From assembly GCF_001523745.2 (NCBI RefSeq), contig NZ_CP013386.1, positions 3,658,001-3,722,000 on the forward strand: 64,000 bases of DNA, read 5' to 3'. The stretch is from Burkholderia mayonis (lineage in GTDB: Bacteria > Pseudomonadota > Gammaproteobacteria > Burkholderiales > Burkholderiaceae). A program made the translations under genes and the position numbers. The notes beneath the pieces are model-generated. The model did not search any database, was not told the DNA's origin, and worked only from the letters and a program-made list of their open reading frames with translations. This document shows, piece after piece, positions 1 through 10,526 of this stretch (positions are counted from its first letter, which is position 1; each line of letters starts with the position of its first letter).

Positions 1-636
1 CCGCTTGGCGATACCGCCCTCGTCTGCGAGGCGCCCCCTCCCGCAACGCTCGAATGCCAGCGCCGCGTGTGGGCGGTCGCGGGCGCGGCGGCGGGCTGGC
101 CGCATGTCGTCGACGTCGTGCCCGGGATGAACAATCTGACGATCGTGTTCGACCCGCTCGAGACGACGGCCGACGCGCTCGCGCCGCTGATGAAGACCGC
201 GTGGCGCGACGCCGACGACGTCGCCGAAAGCGGCCGCGAAGTCGAGATCCCCGTCGAGTACGGCGGCGCGTTCGGTCCCGATCTCGACGCGGTCGCGAAG
301 CACACGGGGCTCACGCGCGGCGAAGTCGTGCGGCGCCATTCGACCGGCACCTACGTCGTGTTCTTCCTGGGCTTCCAGCCGGGCTTCACGTACATGGGCG
401 GCCTCGACGACTCGCTGCACACGCCGCGGCGCGCCGCACCCCGGCTGGAAGTGCCGGCCGGCTCGGTCGGCATCGGCGGCGAGCAGACTGGCATCTATCC
501 GGCCGCCGCGCCGGGCGGCTGGCAGTTGATCGGCCGCACGCCGCTCGCCCTCTTCGATCCCGCGCGCACGCCGCCGACGCTCCTGCAGCCGGGCGACCGC
601 GTGCGCTTCACCGTCGCAGGGGTGCATACCGGATGA
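1..636 (+). CDS. pxpB: 5-oxoprolinase subunit B (PxpB), 5' end outside the window
   Basis: Part of the PxpABC enzyme, which hydrolyses 5-oxoproline (pyroglutamate) to glutamate using ATP in the cytoplasm. Frame 1 is open from the first base, so the start lies upstream; 211 residues are visible. The family core (KipI / CT_C_D domain) is clear, with the signature [11 protein letters not shown] near visible residue 125 and the glycine-rich [12 protein letters not shown] after it. The stop overlaps the pxpC start as ATGA, implying translational coupling. An internal ATG at 67 is not a credible start because homologous sequence continues upstream of it. Function rests on family knowledge and the pxpBCA context. 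Confidence 0.93.
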   Translation, partial: PLGDTALVCEAPPPATLECQRRVWAVAGAAAGWPHVVDVVPGMNNLTIVFDPLETTADALAPLMKTAWRDADDVAESGREVEIPVEYGGAFGPDLDAVAKHTGLTRGEVVRRHSTGTYVVFFLGFQPGFTYMGGLDDSLHTPRRAAPRLEVPAGSVGIGGEQTGIYPAAAPGGWQLIGRTPLALFDPARTPPTLLQPGDRVRFTVAGVHTG

Positions 637-1712
637 CTTCACGCCAAGCCACGGGCGGCATCGAAGTGCTGCGCGCCGGTCCCCTTTCGACGATCCAGGA
701 TCTCGGACGCCGAGGCTATCGCCATCTCGGCGTCGCGCAGAGCGGCGCGCTCGACTCGCTCGCGCTCGAAGTCGGCAATCGCCTTGTCGGCAACCGGCCC
801 GACGCCGCCGCGATCGAAATCACGCTCGGCCCCGCGACGTTCCGCTTCCCGCGCGCGACGCGCATCGCGATCACCGGCACCGAGTTCGGCGCGACGCTCG
901 ACGGCGTGCCGATCTACTCGTGGTGGAGCGTGCCCGTCGCGGCCGGCGAGACGCTCACGCTGCCCGTCGCGAAGCGCGGGATGCGCGGCTACCTGTGTGT
1001 CGCGGGCGGCCTCGACGTGCTGCCGATGCTCGGCTCGCGCAGCACCGATCTCGCGTCGCGCTTCGGCGGCCTCGGCGGCCGCGTGCTGCGCGACGGCGAC
1101 CGTCTGCCCGTCGGCACGCCGCCTGCCGGCGCGCCCGCGTGCGTCGCGCCCGACGCGCCCGAGTTCGGCGTGAAGGCGCCTGCGTGGTGCGCGTTCGCGC
1201 GCGTCGACGAGCAGCCGCGCCGCCACAAGCATACGCACGCCGCTTGGGCGATGCCCGTGCGCGTGCTGCCCGGTCCGCAGTATGCGAGCTTCACGCCGGC
1301 GTCGCAGCAGACGTTCTGGGACGAGGAATGGATCGTCACGCCGAGCAGCAACCGGATGGGCTACCGGCTTTCGGGCGCGAAGCTCGAGCGCGCCGAACCG
1401 GGCGACATGCTGTCGCACGCGGTGCTGCCGGGCACGATCCAGGTGCCGGGCAACGGCCAGCCGATCGTGCTGATGAACGATGCGCAGACGACGGGCGGCT
1501 ATCCGCGGATCGGCGCGGTGATCCGCGCGGACCTCTGGAAGCTCGCGCAGGCGCGCCTGAACCTGCCGATCCGCTTTGTCCGCGTGACGGTGGCGGCCGC
1601 GCGCGACGCGCTCGCCGCCGAGCGCGCGTACCTGCGGCAGATCGACATCGCGATCGAGATGCGCGAGGAGGCGCTGCAGCGCGCGCTCGCCGCGCGTGGA
1701 GTGGCGGCATGA
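633..1712 (+). CDS. pxpC: 5-oxoprolinase subunit C (PxpC)
   Basis: A 359-residue protein of the KipA / CT_A_B (biotin-dependent carboxyltransferase-like) family, the second large subunit of the ATP-dependent 5-oxoprolinase. The N-terminal family signature [18 protein letters not shown] starts near residue 14 and is followed by the typical [15 protein letters not shown] lies in the C-terminal half. The ATG was chosen because it overlaps the pxpB stop by four bases; the longer frame running back to 54 is a shadow of pxpB. The stop in turn overlaps an in-frame ATG of the next gene. Older annotations call such proteins allophanate hydrolase subunit 2 or urea amidolyase-like; the linked pxpA argues for 5-oxoprolinase. 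Confidence 0.93.
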   Translation: MTSRQATGGIEVLRAGPLSTIQDLGRRGYRHLGVAQSGALDSLALEVGNRLVGNRPDAAAIEITLGPATFRFPRATRIAITGTEFGATLDGVPIYSWWSVPVAAGETLTLPVAKRGMRGYLCVAGGLDVLPMLGSRSTDLASRFGGLGGRVLRDGDRLPVGTPPAGAPACVAPDAPEFGVKAPAWCAFARVDEQPRRHKHTHAAWAMPVRVLPGPQYASFTPASQQTFWDEEWIVTPSSNRMGYRLSGAKLERAEPGDMLSHAVLPGTIQVPGNGQPIVLMNDAQTTGGYPRIGAVIRADLWKLAQARLNLPIRFVRVTVAAARDALAAERAYLRQIDIAIEMREEALQRALAARGVAA

Positions 1713-1768
1713 TTGAAGGACCGGGCGCGGCTGCGCGGCCGGGCGCGAACGCTTTGGGCAGAAACATC

Positions 1769-2533
1769 ATGGAAATCGATTTGAACGCCGACCTCGGCGA
1801 AGGGTGCGGCTCGGACGAGGCGCTTCTCGGCCTCGTCACGTCGGCGAACATCGCGTGCGGCTGGCACGCGGGCGGCGCCCAGGCAATGCGCGACTGCGTG
1901 CGCTGGGCTGTGGAGAAAGGCGTGTCGATCGGCGCACATCCGAGCTTTCACGATCCGGAGAACTTCGGCCGCAAGGAAATGGACCTGCCGGCAGGCGAAA
2001 TCTACGCCGGCGTGCTGTATCAACTGGGCGCGCTGTCTGCGATCGCGCTGGCGGAAGGCGGGCGCATCGTGCACGTGAAGCCGCACGGCGCACTGTACAA
2101 CCAGGCCGCGCGCGATCCCGAGATCGCCGACGCGGTCGTCTCCGCGATCCACGATTTCGATCCGTCGCTCATGGTGTTCGGCCTCGCGAAGAGCGGCTTC
2201 GTCGACGCCGCGCGGCACGCGGGGCTCGCCGCCGTCGAGGAAGTGTTCGCCGATCGCGGCTATCGCGCGGACGGCTCGCTCGTGCCGCGCAGCCAGCCGG
2301 GCGCGCTCGTCGACGACGAGGACGAGATGCTCGCGCGCACGCTCGAGATGGTCTGCGGCCGGCGCGTGCGCGCGGTCACGGGCGAATGGGTGCCCCTCAA
2401 TGCACAGACGGTCTGCCTGCACGGCGACGGGGCGCACGCGCTCGCGTTCGCCAAACGGATCCGCGCGGCGCTCGAAGCCGCCGGCATCGACGTGCAAGCG
2501 CCCGGCGCGGTGCACGCAGGGGAACGCGCGTAA
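1769..2533 (+). CDS. pxpA: 5-oxoprolinase subunit A (PxpA, LamB/YcsF family)
   Basis: A 254-residue LamB/YcsF-family protein, the third subunit of 5-oxoprolinase. The canonical N-terminus [12 protein letters not shown] and then [13 protein letters not shown] are present, as are [16 protein letters not shown] and [10 protein letters not shown], all typical of the TIM-barrel-like YcsF fold. An in-frame ATG at 1709 overlapping the pxpC stop would add 20 residues with no homology to the family; the ATG at 1769 gives the standard start, although its ribosome binding site is weak. Translation could begin at either. Last enzyme gene of the cluster, about 500 bases before the transporter pair. Confidence 0.93.
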   Translation: MEIDLNADLGEGCGSDEALLGLVTSANIACGWHAGGAQAMRDCVRWAVEKGVSIGAHPSFHDPENFGRKEMDLPAGEIYAGVLYQLGALSAIALAEGGRIVHVKPHGALYNQAARDPEIADAVVSAIHDFDPSLMVFGLAKSGFVDAARHAGLAAVEEVFADRGYRADGSLVPRSQPGALVDDEDEMLARTLEMVCGRRVRAVTGEWVPLNAQTVCLHGDGAHALAFAKRIRAALEAAGIDVQAPGAVHAGERA

Positions 2534-3038
2534 GGACCGGACGCGCAGCCGGCGGCGCTCGTCGACGCAGCGACCCGGCCTGGCGCGAGCGGCTTGCCGA
2601 CGCCGCGCGCGCGCATTGCGCCACGCGTGACATGCGTGGCCGTCCGAGCGGCGGCAGCGCCGACGCGCGCCGCCCGCCCCGGCTTGCACGAACGACCGCC
2701 CGGCCGGCCCGCGCAGTGCACGACGGGCCGCGAAGCATGAGAACCGCCTGGCGCTCGCCACCCGCCGGGCACACACGACGCCTTGCATGCGGCGGGCCAC
2801 GCCCGCCGCACGAACGATTCGCCGACGCTGCGAAGGCCGGCGCGCGCTCACGCTTGCGCGCGACAGCCGTCGCCATCGCCTGGATCGGGCGGGCGCGCAA
2901 GAACCGCGCGCCCGCCCCGCAGTCCCGAGCGGCCGTCAGAGCCGCGAAGGCCCATCGGCGCGACGGCCGCGCGCCGATCGCAAGCCGCCGTGCGCCGCCC
3001 GAAGACGGCGCGCGTCAACCCATGTCAGGAGAATGTTC
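2534..3038 (+). other. Intergenic stretch between pxpA and the transporter genes
   Basis: About 500 bases of very GC-rich DNA. Reading frames crossing it are arginine/alanine-rich and look like composition artefacts. I see no terminator after pxpA and no convincing promoter. A ribosome binding site (AGGAG, 3027-3031) for the next gene lies at its 3' end. Confidence 0.5.
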
Positions 3039-3788
3039 ATGCAAGGCACCGTAAGTCTATGGCCGCTGATTGGCGTCGCTGTGATCGTCGCCGGCTTCGC
3101 GCTGCGCTTCAATCCGATGCTGATCGTCGCGACCGCGGCGATCGCGACGGCCGCGAGCGCGCACTTCCCGCCCGAGCGGATCCTCGCCGCGATCGGCGCG
3201 GGCTTCCTCAAGACCCGCAACATCCCGCTCATCATCCTGCTGCCGCTCGCCGTGATCGGCCTCCTCGAACGGCACGGACTGCGCGAGCGTGCGCAGGCGT
3301 GGATCGCAAACATCAAGGCCGCGACGGCGGGACGCCTCCTGATCATCTATCTGCTCGTGCGCGAGCTGACGGCGGCCGTCGGCCTGACGGGCCTGGGCGG
3401 CCATCCGCAGATGGTGCGGCCGCTGATCGCGCCGATGGCCGAAGGCGCGACCGAGAACCGCTTCGGTCCGCTGCCCGACGCAACCCGCCACCGGCTGCGC
3501 GCGTACGCGGCCGCGACCGACAACGTCGGCCTCTTCTTCGGCGAAGACATCTTCGTCGCATTCGGCGCGATCGTGCTGATGGTGACGTTCCTGAAGGAGG
3601 CGGGCATCGTCGTGGAACCGATGCACGTCGCGCTCTGGGGCATTCCGACCGCCGTATCCGCGTTCCTGATCCACGGCTTCCGGCTGTGGCTCCTCGATCG
3701 CAGGCTCGAACGCGAGATGCGCGCGCTGACCGATCCGCGCGCCGCGAACGCCACCGCCGCCACCGCCGCCCAGGGAGGCCGCGCATGA
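3039..3788 (+). CDS. DUF969 family membrane protein, probable 5-oxoproline transporter subunit
   Basis: A 249-residue hydrophobic protein starting MQGTVSLWPLIGVAVIVAG. Family members (DUF969) occur next to DUF979 proteins and beside pxpABC genes and have been proposed, by genomic association, as a 5-oxoproline uptake pair in the inner membrane. Several membrane segments are visible, e.g. residues 8-25 and around NIPLIILLPLAVIGLLE. An ATG six bases upstream (3033) is too close to the AGGAG at 3027-3031, whereas 3039 has seven-base spacing. The stop overlaps the DUF979 start as ATGA. Transport substrate is inferred from neighbours only. Confidence 0.88.
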   Translation: MQGTVSLWPLIGVAVIVAGFALRFNPMLIVATAAIATAASAHFPPERILAAIGAGFLKTRNIPLIILLPLAVIGLLERHGLRERAQAWIANIKAATAGRLLIIYLLVRELTAAVGLTGLGGHPQMVRPLIAPMAEGATENRFGPLPDATRHRLRAYAAATDNVGLFFGEDIFVAFGAIVLMVTFLKEAGIVVEPMHVALWGIPTAVSAFLIHGFRLWLLDRRLEREMRALTDPRAANATAATAAQGGRA

Positions 3789-4741
3789 CGCTCACGATCA
3801 ACGACCTGTTCTGGCTCGTCGGCCTCGTGCTGCTCGCGGTCGGCGCGACGATCGTCACGGACCGCGCGCATCCGCGCCGCTTCACCGCGGGCGGCTTCTG
3901 GCTGCTCTACGCGCTCGTCTTCATCGCCGGCGACAAGCTGCCCGTTGAGCTCGTCGGCGCACTCGTGATCGTGATGGCGCTGATCGCGGGCTTCGGCGGC
4001 GTGACAGCGGCGAAGCCGAAACTGCCGTCCGACGAGGTCCGCCGCGCAAGCGCCGCGCGCATCGGCAACCGGCTCTTCGTGCCCGCGCTCACGATCCCGT
4101 TCGTGACGGTCGCGGTCACACTCGCCGCGAGCCATCTGCACGTCGGCGGCGCGCCGCTCGTCGATCCGAAGAACGTCACGCTGATCGGCTTCGGCATCGG
4201 CTGCGTGATCGCGCTCGGGTTCGCGTGCCGGATCACTCGCGACTCGGTCGGCCAGTCGCTGCAGGAGGCGCGACGCCTCGTCGACGCGCTGTCGTGGGCG
4301 GCCGTGCTGCCGCAGATGCTCGGCATGCTCGGGCTCGTGTTCTCGGACGCGGGCGTCGGCAAGGCGGTCGCGCACCTGACGACGGCGTACGTGAACCTCG
4401 ACTACCGGTTCGTCGCGGTCGCCGTTTACTGCATCGGGATGGCGCTCTTCACGATGGTGATGGGCAACGGTTTCGCCGCATTTCCGGTGATGACGGGCGG
4501 CGTCGGCGTGCCGATCCTCGTCAACGTGTTCCACGGCGATCCGGCCGTGATGGTCGCGATCGGGATGTTCTCCGGCTACTGCGGCACGCTGATGACGCCA
4601 ATGGCCGCGAACTTCAACATAGTGCCCGCCGCGCTGCTCGAGCTGCCCGACAAGAACGGCGTGATCAAGACGCAGATCCCGACCGCGCTCGCGCTGCTCG
4701 CGACGAACATCGTCCTGCTGAACGTCCTGATGTTTCGATGA
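3785..4741 (+). CDS. DUF979 family membrane protein, probable 5-oxoproline transporter subunit
   Basis: A 318-residue polytopic membrane protein (DUF979), partner of the preceding DUF969 protein and translationally coupled to it by a four-base overlap. Hydrophobic segments begin at once (LFWLVGLVLLAVGATIV) and recur to the C-terminus (ALALLATNIVLLNVLMF). A conserved-looking stretch MGNGFAAFPVMTGGVGVPI lies near residue 230. The start is fixed by the overlap; the much longer frame upstream is a shadow of the DUF969 gene. Last gene of the cluster, followed 30 bases later by an intrinsic terminator. Substrate assignment to 5-oxoproline is inference from association with pxp genes. Confidence 0.88.
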   Translation: MTLTINDLFWLVGLVLLAVGATIVTDRAHPRRFTAGGFWLLYALVFIAGDKLPVELVGALVIVMALIAGFGGVTAAKPKLPSDEVRRASAARIGNRLFVPALTIPFVTVAVTLAASHLHVGGAPLVDPKNVTLIGFGIGCVIALGFACRITRDSVGQSLQEARRLVDALSWAAVLPQMLGMLGLVFSDAGVGKAVAHLTTAYVNLDYRFVAVAVYCIGMALFTMVMGNGFAAFPVMTGGVGVPILVNVFHGDPAVMVAIGMFSGYCGTLMTPMAANFNIVPAALLELPDKNGVIKTQIPTALALLATNIVLLNVLMFR

Positions 4742-4772
4742 ACGGGGCGCGGCGCATTCCCGCCCGGCCATG

Positions 4773-4797
4773 AAAAAAGCGCCCTCGGGCGCTTTTT
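4773..4797 (+). terminator. Intrinsic terminator of the pxp/DUF969-DUF979 cluster
   Basis: GCGCC and GGCGC arms flank a four-base loop, with an A-tract before and a TTTTT tract after the stem. It sits about 30 bases after the DUF979 stop. The flanking A and T tracts make it potentially bidirectional. Confidence 0.85.
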
Positions 4798-5242
4798 CTT
4801 CGCTCTGCCGACCGATCCGGCACACGGCCGGCTACCCGGCTACCGGCTGCATCCGTCATGCAGCGGCCCGGCGGCCGCCGCGCGCGTCGCAAGAAAGTTC
4901 GACGCTCAAAGTAAAAAAATGCGTCCGCCGCCGCCCGCATTGACATCTGCTTCCCCCGGCCGGACGGCGGAACGTCGATTGAATGGGCGTATGCGCCTGC
5001 ATGTTGGTTTGTTGTGGTGTTTGGCCCCGTCGTGCATGCAGACAACCGCTGCCGACACGCTGAACGCGTGCCGGCAACGCTACCCCCGCGCTGTTTTTAT
5101 CGTTCCCCGTAGCGCATTTTCTTTTTCCTACTCGGTGAAAGGAGAATAGATTTGGCCCAACGGCGTGTCAATCGCCGGAACGCACTTCACTCGTCAACCT
5201 CGGTCAAAACTTGGGTTAATCCCTATTCGTTCGGGTTCCCGA
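4798..5242. other. Intergenic region between convergent genes; one unexplained strong SD
   Basis: About 445 bases between the plus-strand transporter cluster and the minus-strand TraB/GumN gene. Parts are less GC-rich (5090-5220). A very good Shine-Dalgarno (AAAGGAG, 5138-5144) stands seven bases before a TTG at 5152, opening an 81-codon frame that then runs antisense through the end of the next gene. The peptide matches nothing I recognise and is arginine-rich after the overlap, so I do not call a gene. Confidence 0.4.
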
Positions 5243-6380
5243 TCACCCGGCGTCGACGAGATAGCCCTGCTGCCGCAGTAGTTCGAGCACGCCCTTCGGG
5301 CCGCCCAGGTGCAGCGCGCCGATCGCGACGAAGAGCGGCCTATTCGGCGCGGCGATCGCGGTCATCCGCGCGACGAAGCGGCGGTTGCGCTCGTTGACGA
5401 TCTTGTTGTCGATCGAATCGGCGACCGCCTTCGCGCGCGCGAGCCGCTCCGTCTTCGCGGTCGCCCATGCGGCGAGCGCGTCCGCGTCGCCGATGCGCCA
5501 GAGGCGGTGCAGCGCGCGCACGTCGGCGGCGTTCTGCGCGGGCGTCTGCACCATGTCCTGCGCGAGCATCTCGCGCTGCTGCGCGAGCGTGAGCCCCGTG
5601 AACGCGCGCATCTGCTCGGCGAGCGTCTCGAGCCCGACGACCTTCCCGCCCTTTTTGCGCAGGAACACGTTCTGCAACTGCGCCTCGGTGCCGTATTCGG
5701 TTTGCAGGCCGGCCGACAGCGAATCGTACGTCTCGACGACGAGCGACGCGAGCCACGGCCGCATGTTGCGGATGCCGGCGAGCGCGGCCGGATTGCCGCG
5801 CAGCCGGCCCGCGAGCCTCTGCCAGAGAGGCGGCGGCAGCAGGCGCGGCAGGCACGCGTAGTTGCACACGCCGTACTTCGATACGTCGTCCTGCGATTCG
5901 AGTAGATCGTCCGGCGACAACTCGAGCGCGAGCGTCGGCGATGCGGCGAGCGCCGCGAGGATCGGACGGCGGAACGGCTGGTTTTGCGGATAGTCGGCGG
6001 GATCGCCGACGTGCAGCGTGCCGAGCACGTAGATCGTGACCTTGCCTTTCGTCGCGACGTAGAACGGCATCCGCGCGGGCTGCGTGCGCACCACGCCGCT
6101 CGCGACGGTGCCGTTCGACGTCGACGGCGGCGCATGGAAGCCCGGCAGCGACAGGCTCGGCGAAGGAATCGGCGACTGCGACAGCGGCGCGGTCGCAGCG
6201 CTGCCCGCCGCCAGCGCGCCGACGGGCGGCCACGCGATGCCGCCCGTCGCGCACGCGCCGGCGAGCACGGCACTGGCGAGCGCACGCGCGCGCCAGCGCC
6301 GGGGATGCCTGCCGGCGTGCGTCGCCGCGCGCCGGCCGCCGTTACGCAAGCGGCGCGCGGCTTCGCGCGCCGCCACTGCA

Positions 6381-6388
<8 letters not shown>
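5243..6388 (-). CDS. TraB/GumN family protein with N-terminal signal/anchor
   Basis: A 381-residue TraB/GumN-family protein. The two family signatures are present: YVLGTLHVGDP near residue 150 and the C-terminal FVAIGALHLGGPKG followed by LLRQQGYLVD. GxxH motifs of this type are thought to form a metalloprotease-like active site related to the EreA/ChaN superfamily. A basic N-terminus and hydrophobic stretch (about residues 33-60) suggest export or membrane anchoring. The gene starts eight bases inside the end of dppF, so it is probably the last gene of the dpp transcription unit. GGAGG precedes the ATG with short spacing. Substrate unknown; a link to peptide or haem handling would be speculation. 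Confidence 0.85.
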
Positions 6389-7393
<1,005 letters not shown>

Positions 7394-7397
<4 letters not shown>

Positions 7398-8386
7398 CGC
7401 GCGCCTCCTTCCGTGTGCGTCGCTTGCAGGTTGAGCGGCTTGATGCAGCGCGTGCGCATGCCGGTGCCCGGCACGAGCTCGGCGAGCGCAGGGCGCGCCT
7501 TCGTGCAGCCGTCGACGACGTACTTGCAGCGCGGCGCGAACAGGCACCCGCTCGGCCTATCGTCGCGGCCCGGCACCATCCCGGGAAGCGCGGCGAGCCG
7601 CTTCGCCCCCGCATTGTGCTCGGGAATCGCGGCGAGCAACGCTTCGGTGTACGGATGATGCGGCGATGCGAAGATGTCCGGCACGCGGTTCGTCTCGATG
7701 ATCTCGCCCGCGTACATCACCGCGACGCGCTGCGCGACTTCCGACACGACCGCGAGATCGTGAGAAATCAGCACGAGCGCCATCCCGCGCTCCTTCTGCA
7801 ACGCGACGAGGAGATCCATGATCTGCGCCTGGATCGTCACGTCGAGCGCGGTCGTCGGCTCGTCGGCGATCAGGAGCTTCGGATTGCACGCGACCGCCAT
7901 CGCGATCATCACGCGCTGGTTCATGCCGCCCGACATCTGGTGCGGGAAGGTGTCGATGCGGTTCTTCGCATCGGGAATCCCGACCTGGTCGAGCAGTTCG
8001 AGCGCGCGCTTCTTCAGCGCGTCGCCGCGCAGGCCCTCGTGCAGCTTCAGCACCTCCTTGATCTGATAGCCGACCGTGTAGCTCGGGTTCAGGCTCGTCA
8101 GCGCGTCCTGGAACACCATCGCGATGTCCTTGCCGATGATCCTGCGGCGCGCCTTCGGGCTCGCCTTCAAGAGATCGACGCCGTCGAACGTGACTTCGTC
8201 GGCGGTGACGATGCCGGGCGCGTCGATCAAGCCCATCAGCGCCATCATCGTCACGCTCTTGCCCGAGCCGGATTCGCCCACCACGCCGACCACTTCGCCG
8301 CGCGCGACGGACAGATTGATCCTGTCGACCGCGGGCAGCCCGTTGAAGTTCACCGCGAGATTGCGGATGGTCAATAAGTCGCTCAT
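7394..8386 (-). CDS. dppD: Dipeptide ABC transporter ATP-binding protein DppD
   Basis: A 330-residue ATPase, partner of DppF. Walker A (GESGSGKS), signature [14 protein letters not shown] and Walker B ([12 protein letters not shown]) are present. The methionine in the signature (SGGMNQR rather than SGGQRQR) is a known variation among Dpp/Opp D subunits. The C-terminal half holds the cysteine-containing family extension ([14 protein letters not shown]). The start is two bases after the dppC stop; the stop overlaps dppF. Confidence 0.95.
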
Positions 8387-8387
8387 G

Positions 8388-9305
8388 TCAGGCCATCCGT
8401 TTGAGTTTGGGATCGAGCGCGTCGCGCAGCCCGTCGCCGAGCAGGTTGATCGCGAGCACCGAGATCAGGATCGACAGGCCGGGCATCGTCACGATCCACC
8501 ACGCATTGTCGATGTAATCGCGCGCCGATGCGAGCATCGCGCCCCACTCAGCCGTCGGCGGCTGCACGCCGAGACCGAGGAAGCCGAGCGCGGCCGCGTC
8601 GAGGATCGCCGACGAAAAGCCGAGCGTCGCCTGCACGATCAACGGCGCCGTGCAGTTCGGCAGCACCTGCGAGAACATCAGGCGCAGCGTGCCCGCGCCC
8701 GCGACGCGCGATGCGGTCACGTACTCCTTCTGCAGTTCGCCCAGCGCCGACGCGCGCGTGAGACGCACGTACGCAGGCAGCGCGACGATCGCGATCGCGA
8801 ACATCGTGTTCGTCAGGCCGGGACCGATGATCGCGACGACCGCGACCGCGAGCAGCAGCGACGGCAGCGCGAGCAGCACGTCCATCACGCGCATCACGGG
8901 CGTGTCGGCCCACTTCTGGAAGAACGCGGCGACGAGGCCGAGCACGATGCCCGGAATCAGCGCGAGCACGACCGACACGAAGCCGATCCAGAACGACATC
9001 CGCGCGCCGTACATCAGGCGCGAGAGGATGTCGCGGCCCGCTTCGTCGGTGCCGAGCACGAATTGCCAGTTGCCGCCCGCGAGCCACGCGGGCGGAATCT
9101 TCACGTGGTCGCGGTACTGCTCGATCGGGCTGTGCGGCGCGAGCACCGGCGCCAGCAGCGCGACGACGACGAGCACGAGCACGACGATGCCCGCGCCGAC
9201 CGCGCCGCGATTGCGGGAGAAGTTCGCCCAGAATTCGCGCAGCGCGAGCACACGGCCGCCGACGGGCGCCGCTTGCGACGGCATCGCGTTTTGCATGTCG
9301 CTCAT
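8388..9305 (-). CDS. dppC: Dipeptide ABC transporter permease DppC
   Basis: A 305-residue inner-membrane permease. An OppC-type N-terminal region with the first membrane segment ([21 protein letters not shown]) is followed by the binding-protein-dependent transport domain; the EAA-like coupling loop is around [18 protein letters not shown]. The start at 9305 is preceded by GGGAGG; an alternative ATG three codons in is possible. The longer frame to 9974 is a shadow of dppB. Confidence 0.94.
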   Translation of the reverse strand: MSDMQNAMPSQAAPVGGRVLALREFWANFSRNRGAVGAGIVVLVLVVVALLAPVLAPHSPIEQYRDHVKIPPAWLAGGNWQFVLGTDEAGRDILSRLMYGARMSFWIGFVSVVLALIPGIVLGLVAAFFQKWADTPVMRVMDVLLALPSLLLAVAVVAIIGPGLTNTMFAIAIVALPAYVRLTRASALGELQKEYVTASRVAGAGTLRLMFSQVLPNCTAPLIVQATLGFSSAILDAAALGFLGLGVQPPTAEWGAMLASARDYIDNAWWIVTMPGLSILISVLAINLLGDGLRDALDPKLKRMA

Positions 9306-9403
9306 TGCGCCTCCCGCGTTGCCGCGCGAGCGCGGCCGAATGCCGCCGCCGCAGTTGACCGCTGATTCAGCGGATGAATACGCGTATGGGAATGCATGTT
9401 CGA

Positions 9404-10414
9404 TTACCTCGTATGGCGAATGCGCGGATTCAGCACGCCGTACAGCAGATCGACGACCAGGTTCACGACGATCACGAGCGTCGCGATCAGCAGGATGCCG
9501 CCTTGCACGACCGGATAGTCGCGGCGGCCGATCGCGTCGATCAGCCACTTGCCGACGCCCGGCCACGAAAACAGCGTCTCGGTGAGCACCGCGCCCGCGA
9601 GCAGCGTGCCCACCTGAAGGCCGATCACCGTGACGACCGGAATCAGCGCGTTGCGCAGCGCATGCACGACGACGACGCGCACGGGCGACAGCCCCTTCGC
9701 GCGCGCGGTGCGGATGTAGTCTTCGCGCAGCACTTCGAGCATCGACGAGCGCGTCATCCGCGCGATCACCGCGAGCGGAATCGTGCCGAGCACGATCGCG
9801 GGCAGGATCAGATGGCTCACCGCCGACGCGAACGCGCCTTCTTCGCCGGAGAGCAGTGTGTCGATCAGCATGAAGCCCGTCGTATGAGGAATCTCGTATT
9901 CGACCGCGAGGCGGCCCGACACGGGCGTCCACCCGAGATACGCCGAAAACACCATGATGAGGATGAGCCCCCACCAGAAGATCGGCATCGAATAACCGGT
10001 GAGCGCCGTGCCCATCACGCCGTGATCGACGATCGTGCCGCGCTTCAACGCGGCGAACACGCCGGCCGGCAGCCCGACGGCGAGCGCGAACAGGAGCGCG
10101 CAGATCGACAGCTCGACCGTCGCCGGAAAGCGTGCGAGGAACTCGCTCATCACGCTCGTGTTGGTGATGATCGACATGCCCAGGTCGCCGTGCAGCGCAC
10201 GGCCGACGTAGTGCAGGTACTGAAGGGGCAGCGGCTCGTCGAGCCCCAGGCGATGCATTGCTTCCGCGTGCATCGCGGGATCGACGCCGCGCTCGCCCAT
10301 CATCACTTCGATGGGGTCGCCCGGTATCAGGTGAATCAGCGCGAACGCGAGCACCGTGATGCCGATGAAGGTCGGGATCACCATGCCCACGCGGCGCAAG
10401 ACGAATCGGAACAT
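9404..10414 (-). CDS. dppB: Dipeptide ABC transporter permease DppB
   Basis: A 336-residue permease with the standard OppB/DppB N-terminus (MFRFVLRRVGMVIPTFIGIT) and LIPGDP motif, six predicted membrane segments and the EAA loop EDYIRTARAKGLSPVRVV. Together with DppC it forms the channel for peptides delivered by DppA. It lies 98 bases upstream of dppC and 112 bases after dppA, all on the minus strand in the usual dppABCDF order. Confidence 0.95.
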   Translation of the reverse strand: MFRFVLRRVGMVIPTFIGITVLAFALIHLIPGDPIEVMMGERGVDPAMHAEAMHRLGLDEPLPLQYLHYVGRALHGDLGMSIITNTSVMSEFLARFPATVELSICALLFALAVGLPAGVFAALKRGTIVDHGVMGTALTGYSMPIFWWGLILIMVFSAYLGWTPVSGRLAVEYEIPHTTGFMLIDTLLSGEEGAFASAVSHLILPAIVLGTIPLAVIARMTRSSMLEVLREDYIRTARAKGLSPVRVVVVHALRNALIPVVTVIGLQVGTLLAGAVLTETLFSWPGVGKWLIDAIGRRDYPVVQGGILLIATLVIVVNLVVDLLYGVLNPRIRHTR

Positions 10415-10526
10415 GACGCTTCTCGATATTTTCTTGTGGGAAATGTGCGACCGGCGACGAGGAGCTCGTGGCCCCCCGTCGCCGGATGATTATCGTGCAG
10501 TCGGCCTAACGGCGCACCGACGCCGC

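Noticed and set aside
54..632. N-terminal extension of pxpC back to 54
   Set aside because: The frame overlaps pxpB, is arginine-rich, and the family start is at 633 overlapping the pxpB stop.
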